From an uncultured Phascolarctobacterium sp. (lineage in GTDB: Bacteria > Bacillota > Negativicutes > Acidaminococcales > Acidaminococcaceae), in assembly GCA_937901335.1 (NCBI GenBank), contig CALCHC010000113.1, positions 1 to 61,991 on the forward strand: a DNA stretch of 61,991 nucleotides. The letters are read 5' to 3'. Positions 44,575 through 52,767 of this stretch are shown here, piece by piece. A program made the translations under genes and the position numbers. A model generated the notes under the pieces. That model searched no databases. It worked only from the letters and a program-made list of their open reading frames with translations, and was not told the origin of the DNA. Position 1 is the stretch's first letter. Every line of letters begins with the position of its first letter.

Positions 44575-44994
44575 TTACTTTTTGCCGAGAGCTTCGGTAA
44601 CACGCAGACGCATCATAGCTTTTTTCAAAGCATATTTAGCACGATCTACGTCCAGGTCTTCGTTCTTACCAGCAAGACGAGCAGTAGCACGTTCTTTAGC
44701 AGCATTTGCACGAGCAGCGTCGATGTCTTCGCCAGGTTCTGCAATGGTAGCCAATACGGTGCATTTGTTGTTTTGCATTTCTAAGAAACCGCCGCATACA
44801 GCGAAAACTTCTTCTGCGCCATTAGCGAGTTGAATTTTCAGCGGAGCTACGTCCAAAGTTGCGATTACGGGCAAGTGATTAGCTTTAACGCCCATACCGC
44901 CAAGGAGAGTACGGAAACCAACATAAGTTACTTCGTCAGAAACAAAAAGCATCTTATCCGGCGTTACAATTTCAAAAGTAAACGGAGTTGCCAT
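44575..44994 (-). CDS. atpC: ATP synthase F1 epsilon subunit
   Basis: 139 aa with the N-terminal beta-sandwich ('FTFEIVTPDKMLF', 'LGGMGVKANHLPVIATL') and a C-terminal helical hairpin (about 88-135). The subunit is part of the rotor stalk and can inhibit ATP hydrolysis. Last gene of the operon, two bases after atpD. Confidence 0.97.
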   Translation of the reverse strand: MATPFTFEIVTPDKMLFVSDEVTYVGFRTLLGGMGVKANHLPVIATLDVAPLKIQLANGAEEVFAVCGGFLEMQNNKCTVLATIAEPGEDIDAARANAAKERATARLAGKNEDLDVDRAKYALKKAMMRLRVTEALGKK

Positions 44995-44996
44995 TA

Positions 44997-46409
44997 TTAA
45001 GCCTTCATGGTTTCAGCTTTAGCAATCGCGTCTTCAATGGTACCTACCATGTAGAAAGCGCCTTCCGGCAAATCGTCATGTTTGCCTTCGAGGATTTCTT
45101 TAAAGCCGCGGATGGTTTCTTTCAGCGGAACATATTGGCCGGGGGTACCGGTAAATTGTTCAGCAACAAAGAATGCTTGGCTGAGGAATTTTTGAATTTT
45201 ACGAGCACGAGCAACGGTCATTTTGTCGTCTTCGCTCAATTCTTCCATACCAAGAATTGCGATAATGTCTTGCAATTCTTTATAACGTTGCAGAATAGCT
45301 TGTACGCCGCGAGCAACGTTATAGTGTTCTTCACCGATTACCAGCGGGTCGAGAATACGGCTGGTGGAGTCGAGCGGGTCAACTGCCGGATAAATACCAA
45401 GCTCTGCAATTTGACGGGAAAGTACGGTGGTTGCATCCAAGTGAGCGAAGGTGCCTGCCGGAGCCGGGTCAGTCAAGTCGTCCGCAGGTACATATACTGC
45501 TTGTACGGAAGTGATGGAACCGGTTTTGGTGGAGGTAATACGTTCTTGCAATGCACCGATGTCGTTTGCCAAAGTCGGTTGATAACCTACTGCGGAGGGC
45601 ATACGGCCGAGCAATGCAGATACTTCGGAACCTGCTTGGATGAAACGGAAAATGTTATCTACGAAGAGCAATACGTCTTGGCCGCCAACGTCACGGAAGT
45701 ATTCTGCCATGGTCAAACCGGTCAAGCCTACGCGCATACGAGCTCCGGGGGGTTCGTTCATTTGGCCGTATACCAACGCAGTTTTGTCGATAACGCCAGA
45801 TTCTTTCATTTCGCACCACAAGTCGTTGCCTTCACGAGTACGTTCGCCTACGCCTGCGAATACGGAATAACCACCGTGAGCGGTTGCGATATTATGGATA
45901 AGTTCCATAATAATAACGGTTTTGCCTACGCCTGCACCGCCGAACAGACCGATTTTACCGCCCAGTGCATACGGAGCGATAAGGTCTACTACTTTGATGC
46001 CGGTTTCTAAAATTTTAGTAGAAGTTGCCTGTTGGTCGAAGCTCGGAGCCGGTCTGTGGATAGGCCAGTATTCAGATGCTTCAACTTTGGTGTCATCATG
46101 GTCTACAGTTTCGCCAAGCACGTTAAAGATACGGCCCAATACGCCAGGACCTACGGGTACGGAGATCGGAGCGCCGGTATCTACAGCTTCCATACCGCGA
46201 ACCAAACCGTCGGTGGAGCTCATTGCAACGGCACGAACTACATTGTAGCCGATGTGTTGCATAACTTCAGCAGTCAGATGAATTTCGGTTTTGCCGTCAT
46301 CAGTCTTACCGTCGATTTTGATTGCGTTCAGGATAGCGGGCATGCTTTTAGGAGGAAACTCGATGTCAACAACAGGGCCAACAACTTGTACGATTCTACC
46401 TGTATTCAA
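44997..46409 (-). CDS. atpD: ATP synthase F1 beta subunit
   Basis: The catalytic subunit, 470 aa, with Walker A GGAGVGKT (about 157-164), 'ALVYGQMNEPPGARMRV' and the DELSEED-like MEELSEDDK loop (about 392-400). The start codon is TTG at 46409, with GGGAGG 8 bases upstream. All expected motifs are intact. GC content is somewhat higher than in neighbours, as expected for a conserved, highly expressed gene. Confidence 0.98.
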   Translation of the reverse strand: MNTGRIVQVVGPVVDIEFPPKSMPAILNAIKIDGKTDDGKTEIHLTAEVMQHIGYNVVRAVAMSSTDGLVRGMEAVDTGAPISVPVGPGVLGRIFNVLGETVDHDDTKVEASEYWPIHRPAPSFDQQATSTKILETGIKVVDLIAPYALGGKIGLFGGAGVGKTVIIMELIHNIATAHGGYSVFAGVGERTREGNDLWCEMKESGVIDKTALVYGQMNEPPGARMRVGLTGLTMAEYFRDVGGQDVLLFVDNIFRFIQAGSEVSALLGRMPSAVGYQPTLANDIGALQERITSTKTGSITSVQAVYVPADDLTDPAPAGTFAHLDATTVLSRQIAELGIYPAVDPLDSTSRILDPLVIGEEHYNVARGVQAILQRYKELQDIIAILGMEELSEDDKMTVARARKIQKFLSQAFFVAEQFTGTPGQYVPLKETIRGFKEILEGKHDDLPEGAFYMVGTIEDAIAKAETMKA

Positions 46410-46439
46410 GGTTTTAGCCTCCCTATTGGATTATATTAA

Positions 46440-47324
46440 TTAGTTTTGAGCTTGCTTCAATGCTTCTACGCCGCCAACGATTTCGTTCAGCTCGCGAGTA
46501 ATGCCAGCTTGACGTGCCTTGTTGTAAGACAGTTGCAGGCTGGATACCAGCTTAGCTGCGTTGTCGGTTGCAGAGGACATTGCAGTCATACGAGAGCCCA
46601 ATTCACTGGCAGCAGATTGTACCAGTGCAGCATATACTACAGTTTCTAAGTATTTCGGAGCAAGGACTTTGAGAGTTTCGTCTTCGCCAGGTTCAAACAT
46701 AAAGCTTGCTTGAGCTTTGTCATTTTCCTTAGCAGGCGGTTCAACCGGAAGGATTACTTCGCTGGTGGGGATTTGAGACAATGCAGTTTTGAAGATGGTG
46801 TAAACAATGTTCAATTTATCGAAACCTTCAGAAGCGAAAGTTTTGATAGCGTCTTGAGCAATTGCAACAGCATTTTCATAAGTCGGTCTATCGGAGAAAC
46901 CGATATGACTTTGGATTACGTTGAAGCCACGACGGGTAAAGAAATCTCTTGCTTTACGTCCGCAGGTGATGATAACTACTTCATCTTCACATTCGGAAAT
47001 TTCAGCAATAGCCTTTTTGAGGGCGTTGGAGCTATAAGCACCTGCCAAACCTTTATCGGAGCAGAGTACTAAGTAGCCAACTTTTTGAACCTCGCGTTTT
47101 TGAAGTAACGGATGTTTTTTGGCATCTAAGCCAGCTAAAACGCTTGGATCGCTCACAACGTTAGACAACACTTCTTTAATCTTAATAGCATACGGACGGC
47201 TAGCAGCAGCTTTTTCTTGAGCTCTTCTCAAGCGAGCAGCAGCAACCATTTTCATAGCTTTAGTGATTTTACCGATGTTACCTACACTTTTCATGTGGCG
47301 ATTAATCTCGCGCGGAGTAGCCAT
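46440..47324 (-). CDS. atpG: ATP synthase F1 gamma subunit
   Basis: The rotor shaft subunit, 294 aa. The N-terminal 'EINRHMKSVGNIGKITKAMKMVAAARLRRAQ' helix and the C-terminal 'ASELGSRMTAMSSATDNA' helix form the central coiled coil and are well conserved. Eight bases separate it from the fused delta-alpha gene. Confidence 0.97.
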   Translation of the reverse strand: MATPREINRHMKSVGNIGKITKAMKMVAAARLRRAQEKAAASRPYAIKIKEVLSNVVSDPSVLAGLDAKKHPLLQKREVQKVGYLVLCSDKGLAGAYSSNALKKAIAEISECEDEVVIITCGRKARDFFTRRGFNVIQSHIGFSDRPTYENAVAIAQDAIKTFASEGFDKLNIVYTIFKTALSQIPTSEVILPVEPPAKENDKAQASFMFEPGEDETLKVLAPKYLETVVYAALVQSAASELGSRMTAMSSATDNAAKLVSSLQLSYNKARQAGITRELNEIVGGVEALKQAQN

Positions 47325-47331
47325 CAGTTAA

Positions 47332-49170
47332 TCACCTACCTTCACTGGCAACAAAAGTTTCCTTGAATTCGGCGATTGCATTTTTCAATGCTTCTTCATT
47401 TTCGTCACTGATTTTTTTGGTAGCTTTGATGTCAGCGCCAACTTCAGGATGGTTTGCTTCCATGAATTCCAAGAATTCTTTTTCGCAACGGGTAACATCT
47501 TTAACAGCTACATCATCAAGATATCCTTTGGTACCGAGGTAAATTGCCATAACTTGTTTTTCAACAGGCAACGGGCAATATTGACCTTGTTTGAGGAGCT
47601 CGGTCAAACGTTGGCCGCGATCCAATTGAGCTTTGGTAGCTTTATCAAGGTCAGATGCGAATTGAGCAAACGCTGCCAATTCACGATATTGAGCCAAGTC
47701 CAGACGCAGAGTACCTGCTACGGATTTCATAGCTTTGATTTGTGCAGCACCGCCTACGCGGGATACGGACAAACCAGAGTTGATTGCCGGACGAATACCG
47801 GAATAGAACAATTCGGATTCGAGGAAGATTTGGCCGTCGGTAATGGAAATTACGTTAGTCGGGATGAAGCCACCAACGTCGCCTGCCAAAGTTTCGATAA
47901 TCGGCAGTGCGGTTACAGAGCCGCCTTTGAGCGGAGCGATGCTGTTCAATTTAGCAGCACGTTCCAAGAGACGGGAGTGCAAATAGAATACGTCGCCAGG
48001 GTAAGCTTCACGTCCGGGAGGACGACGGAGCAACAAGGACATTGCGCGGTATGCAACAGCGTGTTTGGACAAGTCGTCATATACGCACAGAACGTCTTTA
48101 CCTTGGTCCATGAAGTATTCAGCCATGGTTACACCGCAGTACGGAGCCAAGAATTGGAGCGGAGCGGAGTCAGCAGCAGTTGCAGCTACGATGATGGTGT
48201 ATTCCATAGCGCCGTGTTGTTCAAGGGTACGAACGATACGAGCAATGTTAGAAGCTTTTTGGCCGATAGCTACATAAATGCAGATAACGCCCAAGCCTTT
48301 TTGGTTAATGATGGTGTCGATTGCTACTGCAGTTTTACCAGTACCGCGGTCGCCGATGATAAGTTCGCGTTGGCCACGGCCGATAGGTACGAGAGCATCG
48401 ATACATTTAATACCGGTTTGCAACGGAGTGTCAACGGATTGACGGTCTGCAATACCGTGTGCAGGGGATTCAACAGGACGATATTCAGCAGCTGCGATAG
48501 CGCCTTTGCCGTCGATGGGAGCACCGATAGCAGAAACTACACGACCGAGGAGAGCTTCGCCTACGGGAACTTCCATGATGCGGCCGGTACGGCGTACCAA
48601 GTCGCCTTCTTTAATAGCGGTTTCGCCACCCATCAATACGATACCAACGGAATCTTGGTTCAAGTTTTGAACCATGCCGGATACGCCGTGGGGCAGTTCT
48701 ACCAATTCGCCTGCCATTGCATTTTTCATACCGATAACGGTAGCGATACCGTCACCGATTTTTTCTACGATACCAACTTCTTCAAGATCAGCATCCACAT
48801 TGTAATTCTCGAGTTTTGCGCTGATAGCGTCAGCCATAGCTTCAGGTTTGTCCAAAGCATAGTCATGAATGTCGATGCCATTCATAACAACTTCCATTTT
48901 CTTCAATTTACGAAGAGCGGAAGCATCATATACTTTGTCGCCTACTTGAACGATGATACCGCCCAAAATGGAGGGATCAACTTTTTTGTTCAAGAAGATT
49001 TCGCGACCCAATTTTTCAGCGAGAATTGCAGAAATGGATTGATACTCGTCTACAGTCAATTTTTTAGCTGTAGTAACTTTTACGTCCAACAGTTCACGAA
49101 TGGAACCGAGGTTCATATTGAAGTCGGATAATTCTTGCTTAATCAAAGCAATATTTTCTTCAATCTTCAT
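47332..49170 (-). CDS. atpA: ATP synthase alpha subunit with fused delta C-terminal domain
   Basis: 612 aa instead of about 505. Residues 103-612 are a full alpha subunit, including its usual N-terminal helix ('KPEAMADAISAKLENY'), Walker A GDRGTGKT (273-280) and 'SIISITDGQIFLE'-type core. Residues about 25-95 match the C-terminal domain of delta/OSCP: 'VTTAKKLTVDEY', 'KVDPSILGGIIVQVGDKV', 'YDASALRKLKKM'. The delta N-terminal six-helix domain is missing, and no atpH lies between atpF and this gene, only 94 bases without a matching frame. An in-frame TGA 9 bases upstream excludes a longer start. GGAGG lies 14 bases before the ATG, which is far. An internal ATG at 48885 with GGAAG could yield free alpha. 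Confidence 0.95.
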   Translation of the reverse strand: MKIEENIALIKQELSDFNMNLGSIRELLDVKVTTAKKLTVDEYQSISAILAEKLGREIFLNKKVDPSILGGIIVQVGDKVYDASALRKLKKMEVVMNGIDIHDYALDKPEAMADAISAKLENYNVDADLEEVGIVEKIGDGIATVIGMKNAMAGELVELPHGVSGMVQNLNQDSVGIVLMGGETAIKEGDLVRRTGRIMEVPVGEALLGRVVSAIGAPIDGKGAIAAAEYRPVESPAHGIADRQSVDTPLQTGIKCIDALVPIGRGQRELIIGDRGTGKTAVAIDTIINQKGLGVICIYVAIGQKASNIARIVRTLEQHGAMEYTIIVAATAADSAPLQFLAPYCGVTMAEYFMDQGKDVLCVYDDLSKHAVAYRAMSLLLRRPPGREAYPGDVFYLHSRLLERAAKLNSIAPLKGGSVTALPIIETLAGDVGGFIPTNVISITDGQIFLESELFYSGIRPAINSGLSVSRVGGAAQIKAMKSVAGTLRLDLAQYRELAAFAQFASDLDKATKAQLDRGQRLTELLKQGQYCPLPVEKQVMAIYLGTKGYLDDVAVKDVTRCEKEFLEFMEANHPEVGADIKATKKISDENEEALKNAIAEFKETFVASEGR

Positions 49171-49264
49171 ATTGTATCAATCAACCTCCAAATACTGGCT
49201 CTCGTCTTACTGAATTTCGCTAGTGTTCAGCAGATGTCGTCCAGCCTAATAGGAAAGCGGCAAA

Positions 49265-49747
49265 TTATTTGTTGATGATGGAATCAACGATTTCGCCAGC
49301 CATTTTTTTGTCTTCTTCAGAACCCAATTTTTGTTCAACGATTTTGCTAGCAGCCATCATGCTGAGGCTGATAACTTGTGCGCGAACATCAGCCAAAGCT
49401 TTTTGTTTTTCAAGTTCGATTGCTTCTTTAGCAGCTGCAACAACTTGATCTTGTTCAGCTTTGGTTTCTGCCATAATTTTGTCGTGAGCTGCTTGAGCAG
49501 ATTTACGAGCAGCTTCAACAATAGCCTGTGCTTCTTGTCTTGCATCAGCTAATTTTGCAGCGTATTCGGATTTAACAGCTTCAGCTTCAGCTTTTGCAGC
49601 GTCAGCAGCTTCCAAATCAGCAGCAATTTTATTCTTGCGTTCTTCCATGATGTTTAACAACGGTTTGTAAGCAAATTTCGCAAGAACGAAAACAAGGAAC
49701 AAAAAGTTCAGGATTTGCGCGATAAGTGTAGCATTGATATTAACCAA
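49265..49747 (-). CDS. atpF: ATP synthase F0 b subunit
   Basis: 160 aa: one N-terminal membrane helix (about 8-25) and a long charged coiled coil forming the peripheral stalk, ending 'GEIVDSIINK'. Normal length, so the missing delta domain is not attached here as it is in the mycobacterial b-delta fusion. Lies 94 bases upstream of the fused delta-alpha gene. Confidence 0.96.
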   Translation of the reverse strand: MVNINATLIAQILNFLFLVFVLAKFAYKPLLNIMEERKNKIAADLEAADAAKAEAEAVKSEYAAKLADARQEAQAIVEAARKSAQAAHDKIMAETKAEQDQVVAAAKEAIELEKQKALADVRAQVISLSMMAASKIVEQKLGSEEDKKMAGEIVDSIINK

Positions 49748-49791
49748 TTATAGCACTCTCCTTTTTTGTTTTTGTTATATTAATTGCGAAA

Positions 49792-50046
49792 TTATTTAAT
49801 GAACGGGTTAGCGAATACCAATACTACTGCGATTACGTAGCAGAGAATAGGCATGGATTCTACCAGACCTACGGATACCAGCATGTTGGTGAACAATTTG
49901 CCAGCTTCTTCAGGTTGGCGAGCCATGGATTCGAGGCCTTTACCAGTTAAGTTACCGTTGCCGAGAGCAGCACCCAAAGCTGCACCGAGGCAGATGAATG
50001 CAACAGCGAACATAGATGCTGCAGTGATAATTGCGTTTTCAGTCAT
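49792..50046 (-). CDS. atpE: ATP synthase F0 c subunit
   Basis: 84 aa, two membrane helices joined by the polar loop ARQPEEAG (about 42-49). The ion-binding Glu63 lies in LVESMP and is followed by Ser64, a pairing found in Na+-binding rings, while the helix-1 position that is Gln in Na+ types is Asn30. Ion specificity (H+ or Na+) therefore cannot be settled from sequence. Confidence 0.97.
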   Translation of the reverse strand: MTENAIITAASMFAVAFICLGAALGAALGNGNLTGKGLESMARQPEEAGKLFTNMLVSVGLVESMPILCYVIAVVLVFANPFIK

Positions 50047-50111
50047 TGTGTTTTCATCCTTTCGAGATAATTCAATTTTTTAAAATGTTAGTGCATTACG
50101 CTGCTTAAAAA

Positions 50112-50810
50112 TTAGTGATGAGCGAATGCGAGTGCAAAGCTGGTAAGTGCCAGCATGGTGAAAATGAAGGCTTGCAAGAAGCCAATGAACAAGCTGAACA
50201 TTACCCAGAATTCGGGCATGATCCACGGAGCCAATTGATACAATACAATCAGCAAAATTTCGCCTGCAAGGATGTTACCAAAAAGACGAAGGGACATGGT
50301 CAGCGGTTTAACAACTTCGTCCAACAAATGCAAGGGCAAAAATGCAGGAGAAGGGCTAATGTAATGTTTGTAGTGGCTAATACCTTTTTGGCACATACCA
50401 ACGATATGAGCACCCAAAGCAACTGTCAAAGACAGTGCAAAGCAGGTATTAACGTCATTGGTGGGAGAAGTCCAGTGTACGCCAACTTGCGGAAGCATAC
50501 CGATTTCGTTGCTGATGAAGATGAACATAAAGAGGGTAATAATGAACGGTGCCATATATTTGCGACCTTTAATGCCCAAAGTACCTTCCATCAAGCCATT
50601 GAGGAAATCGATGAAGAATTCCATAACGTTTTGAATACCGCTCGGAACCAATTTCGGATTTCTGGAAGCCATAAAGAACAGCACAAAAACTACTGCCATG
50701 GTAATCCAGGTCATATACATGGTTTGCATATGAACTACAAATCCAGGAGCTACCTCTTGAGCTAAATAATGAATAATTTCACCACTATGTTCTGCTGCTT
50801 CGTTTCCCAT
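50112..50810 (-). CDS. atpB: ATP synthase F0 a subunit
   Basis: About 232 aa, five to six membrane helices, with the essential Arg in 'MSLRLFGNILAGE' (about 166-178) that faces the c-ring Glu, and 'FIGFLQAFIFTMLA' near the end. The ATG at 50810 has AAGGAGAG upstream and is preferred to 50834, which falls in the preceding gene. Confidence 0.96.
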   Translation of the reverse strand: MGNEAAEHSGEIIHYLAQEVAPGFVVHMQTMYMTWITMAVVFVLFFMASRNPKLVPSGIQNVMEFFIDFLNGLMEGTLGIKGRKYMAPFIITLFMFIFISNEIGMLPQVGVHWTSPTNDVNTCFALSLTVALGAHIVGMCQKGISHYKHYISPSPAFLPLHLLDEVVKPLTMSLRLFGNILAGEILLIVLYQLAPWIMPEFWVMFSLFIGFLQAFIFTMLALTSFALAFAHH

Positions 50811-50814
50811 TCTT

Positions 50815-51255
50815 TCACTCTCCTTTCTTCGCATCGCCTACTTTATTAAGTCGGTACGCGATAATTGTTAGGTTAATAATTAATAATATATGTGTCAGAA
50901 GAAGTCCAAGGCACGCACCTGCGACACCGGACCCCTGCTTCAACAACAAAACTATAAGACTGGAGGCTGAGATAATTCTATAAAGTCTGTACCTCTTCAT
51001 GATTGCCAAGCCCTTGCGAGGTTGATCCTTGAAAGGCATTGCCTTACGGATACCGTGCATCATGATGATGGTATCAAGAGTCCCGATTACAATCCCTCTA
51101 AAAAAAGAAAGAGCAAAATCAGGATACCCCATAAAATATATCAGTACCAGAACAGGAAGTGACCAGAGTACTGGTCTAACAACAAACCTCTTATACCCTC
51201 CTTGGATGAGGGGAGATAAATCAAAGCTCATCATCTTCTTCGTCATCCTTGTCAA
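50815..51255 (-). CDS. ATP synthase subunit I-like membrane protein (AtpI)
   Basis: Up to 146 aa with four predicted membrane helices and a basic tail. Proteins of this type at the head of atp operons (AtpI) help c-ring assembly or Mg2+ uptake. The start is uncertain: ATGs at 51255, 51246, 51234 and 51231 all overlap the end of the preceding gene, and none has a strong ribosome site, which suggests translational coupling. Confidence 0.75.
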   Translation of the reverse strand: MTRMTKKMMSFDLSPLIQGGYKRFVVRPVLWSLPVLVLIYFMGYPDFALSFFRGIVIGTLDTIIMMHGIRKAMPFKDQPRKGLAIMKRYRLYRIISASSLIVLLLKQGSGVAGACLGLLLTHILLIINLTIIAYRLNKVGDAKKGE

Positions 51256-51487
51256 TGATAAGGGTATAAACCATTTTAAAGAAAGATAAGAACACCGCCG
51301 CTATGGCAAGGCTAATGCAAAGTAATCTGCAAGTATGGTCACCGGTTTGGAAGTAATTATCCAACCAATCGCCACCATAATATGCCAAGAATACATCAAA
51401 TACTGCCATCATCCCCAAGGAGGATACGGAAGCTAAAGCACTCAGTGCTTTCACATACTGCCTGTCATCTTTGCTACGTTTGCTCAT
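51221..51487 (-). CDS. AtpZ/AtpI-family small membrane protein
   Basis: About 88 aa from the ATG at 51487 (GAAAGGA 4 bases upstream): two membrane helices and an acidic C-terminal tail 'DKDDEEDDEL'. This matches the AtpZ type found at the start of many Firmicute atp operons. First gene of the operon. Confidence 0.78.
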   Translation of the reverse strand: MSKRSKDDRQYVKALSALASVSSLGMMAVFDVFLAYYGGDWLDNYFQTGDHTCRLLCISLAIAAVFLSFFKMVYTLIIDKDDEEDDEL

Positions 51488-51530
51488 GTTTTCCTTTCTA
51501 AAAAAATGCAACACAAAATAGTGCCCTGTC

Positions 51531-51560
51531 ATTATAACAACAGTTCACAGTTTTACACAA
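51531..51560 (-). promoter_or_regulatory. Promoter of the ATP synthase operon
   Basis: Minus-strand TTGTGT (51555-51560), 18-base spacer, TATAAT (51531-51536), with TGT before the -10 (extended -10), about 44 bases before the first ATG of the operon. Confidence 0.7.
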
Positions 51561-51594
51561 TATAATTTTAAAATATTTCACAACTTATGTCTAC

Positions 51595-52752
51595 TCAATT
51601 TGAGCAAAACTCGGACAAAATTTTTACATTAAAGCCATTTTTTTGCAAAATAGCTCTAATAATTCGTTCACAAGCCTTGCCGTCCCCGTAAGGATTAGCT
51701 GCCTCTGCCATTTTTTTATAATGAGCAGAATCATCTAAAAGTAAATTAGTTTCACGCAAAACATCTTCATAAGCTGTGCCGATGAGTTTTACCGTTCCGG
51801 CATCTACTGCTTCGGGACGTTCAGTAGTATCACGCAAAACAAGCACCGGTTTGCCAAGAGCAGGTGCTTCTTCCTGGATGCCACCGCTATCGGTAAGTAC
51901 GATGTCCACCTTGCCCATCAAATTAGCGAAGGGTTCATAATCCATGGGTTCAATAAGATGCACTCTATCAAGACCACCAAGTTCTTCTTGAACAATCTCA
52001 CGCACCTTGGGATTTTTGTGAACGGGGAAAATAGCTTCCACATCAGCGTGGGTTTCTAAAACCTTACGCAAAGCTTTATAAACATTGCGCATAGGCTCAC
52101 CCAAATTTTCTCTGCGGTGAGTAGTCATTAGAATCAAACGATTACCACGAGCGAAAATTTTATTGAACTCAGCATCAGCAAATTCATAATCTGCTTTCAC
52201 TGTAGTTTGCAACGCATCGATAACAGTATTACCTGTTACCAAAATAGTTTCCGGATTCACGTTCTCCTTCAGCAAGTTTGCCTTACTGGTGGAAGTGGGA
52301 GCAAAATGCATATCCGCAATGGAACCCGTCAACTTGCGGTTCATTTCTTCCGGATAGGGAGAATATTTATTACCGGTTCTGAGACCAGCTTCCACATGAC
52401 CTACAGGAACTTGCGCATAAAAAGCAGCCAAAGCCCCAGCAAAAGTTGTGGTAGTATCGCCGTGTACCAGTACCATATCAGGCTTCGCTTCTTCAATTAC
52501 TTCTTTTAAACCAGTCAAGGCGCGAGTAGTAATATCGTAAAGAGTTTGACCGGAAGCCATAATATTTAAATCATAATCAGGTTTAATATTGAAAAGTTCC
52601 AGCACTTGATCAAGCATCTCGCGATGTTGAGCAGTAACTGCAACGATTGGTTCAATGTAGTCTGGATATTTGCCCATCTCTAATACGAGCGGACACATTT
52701 TAATTGCTTCGGGGCGAGTACCGAAGACAGTCATCAATTTAAGTTTCTTCAT
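51595..52752 (-). CDS. UDP-N-acetylglucosamine 2-epimerase (non-hydrolysing)
   Basis: 385 aa with the WecB/MnaA motifs 'FGTRPEAIKMCPLV' (10-23), 'VHGDTTTTFAGALAAFY' and 'LTDSGGIQEEAP'. It makes UDP-ManNAc for envelope glycans such as enterobacterial-type antigen or wall polymers. It follows a WecA/TagO-type gene after 15 bases. The equivalent gene (mnaA) stands just before atp in Bacillus. Confidence 0.95.
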   Translation of the reverse strand: MKKLKLMTVFGTRPEAIKMCPLVLEMGKYPDYIEPIVAVTAQHREMLDQVLELFNIKPDYDLNIMASGQTLYDITTRALTGLKEVIEEAKPDMVLVHGDTTTTFAGALAAFYAQVPVGHVEAGLRTGNKYSPYPEEMNRKLTGSIADMHFAPTSTSKANLLKENVNPETILVTGNTVIDALQTTVKADYEFADAEFNKIFARGNRLILMTTHRRENLGEPMRNVYKALRKVLETHADVEAIFPVHKNPKVREIVQEELGGLDRVHLIEPMDYEPFANLMGKVDIVLTDSGGIQEEAPALGKPVLVLRDTTERPEAVDAGTVKLIGTAYEDVLRETNLLLDDSAHYKKMAEAANPYGDGKACERIIRAILQKNGFNVKILSEFCSN

Positions 52753-52767
52753 ACTTCATCCCCCTTA

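Noticed and set aside
45000..48700. Higher GC content in atpD and atpA, as a sign of horizontal transfer
   Set aside because: The rise is confined to the most conserved, highly expressed subunit genes inside a normal-order operon, so codon selection explains it.
47449..49131. A 560-aa open frame on the plus strand opposite the delta-alpha gene
   Set aside because: It is the mirror of a strongly conserved minus-strand gene, has no ribosome site or family likeness, and its composition follows the codon bias of atpA.
49171..49264. Remnant of the missing atpH N-terminal domain in the gap after atpF
   Set aside because: All three minus-strand frames of the 94 bases contain stops or give no delta-like residues.
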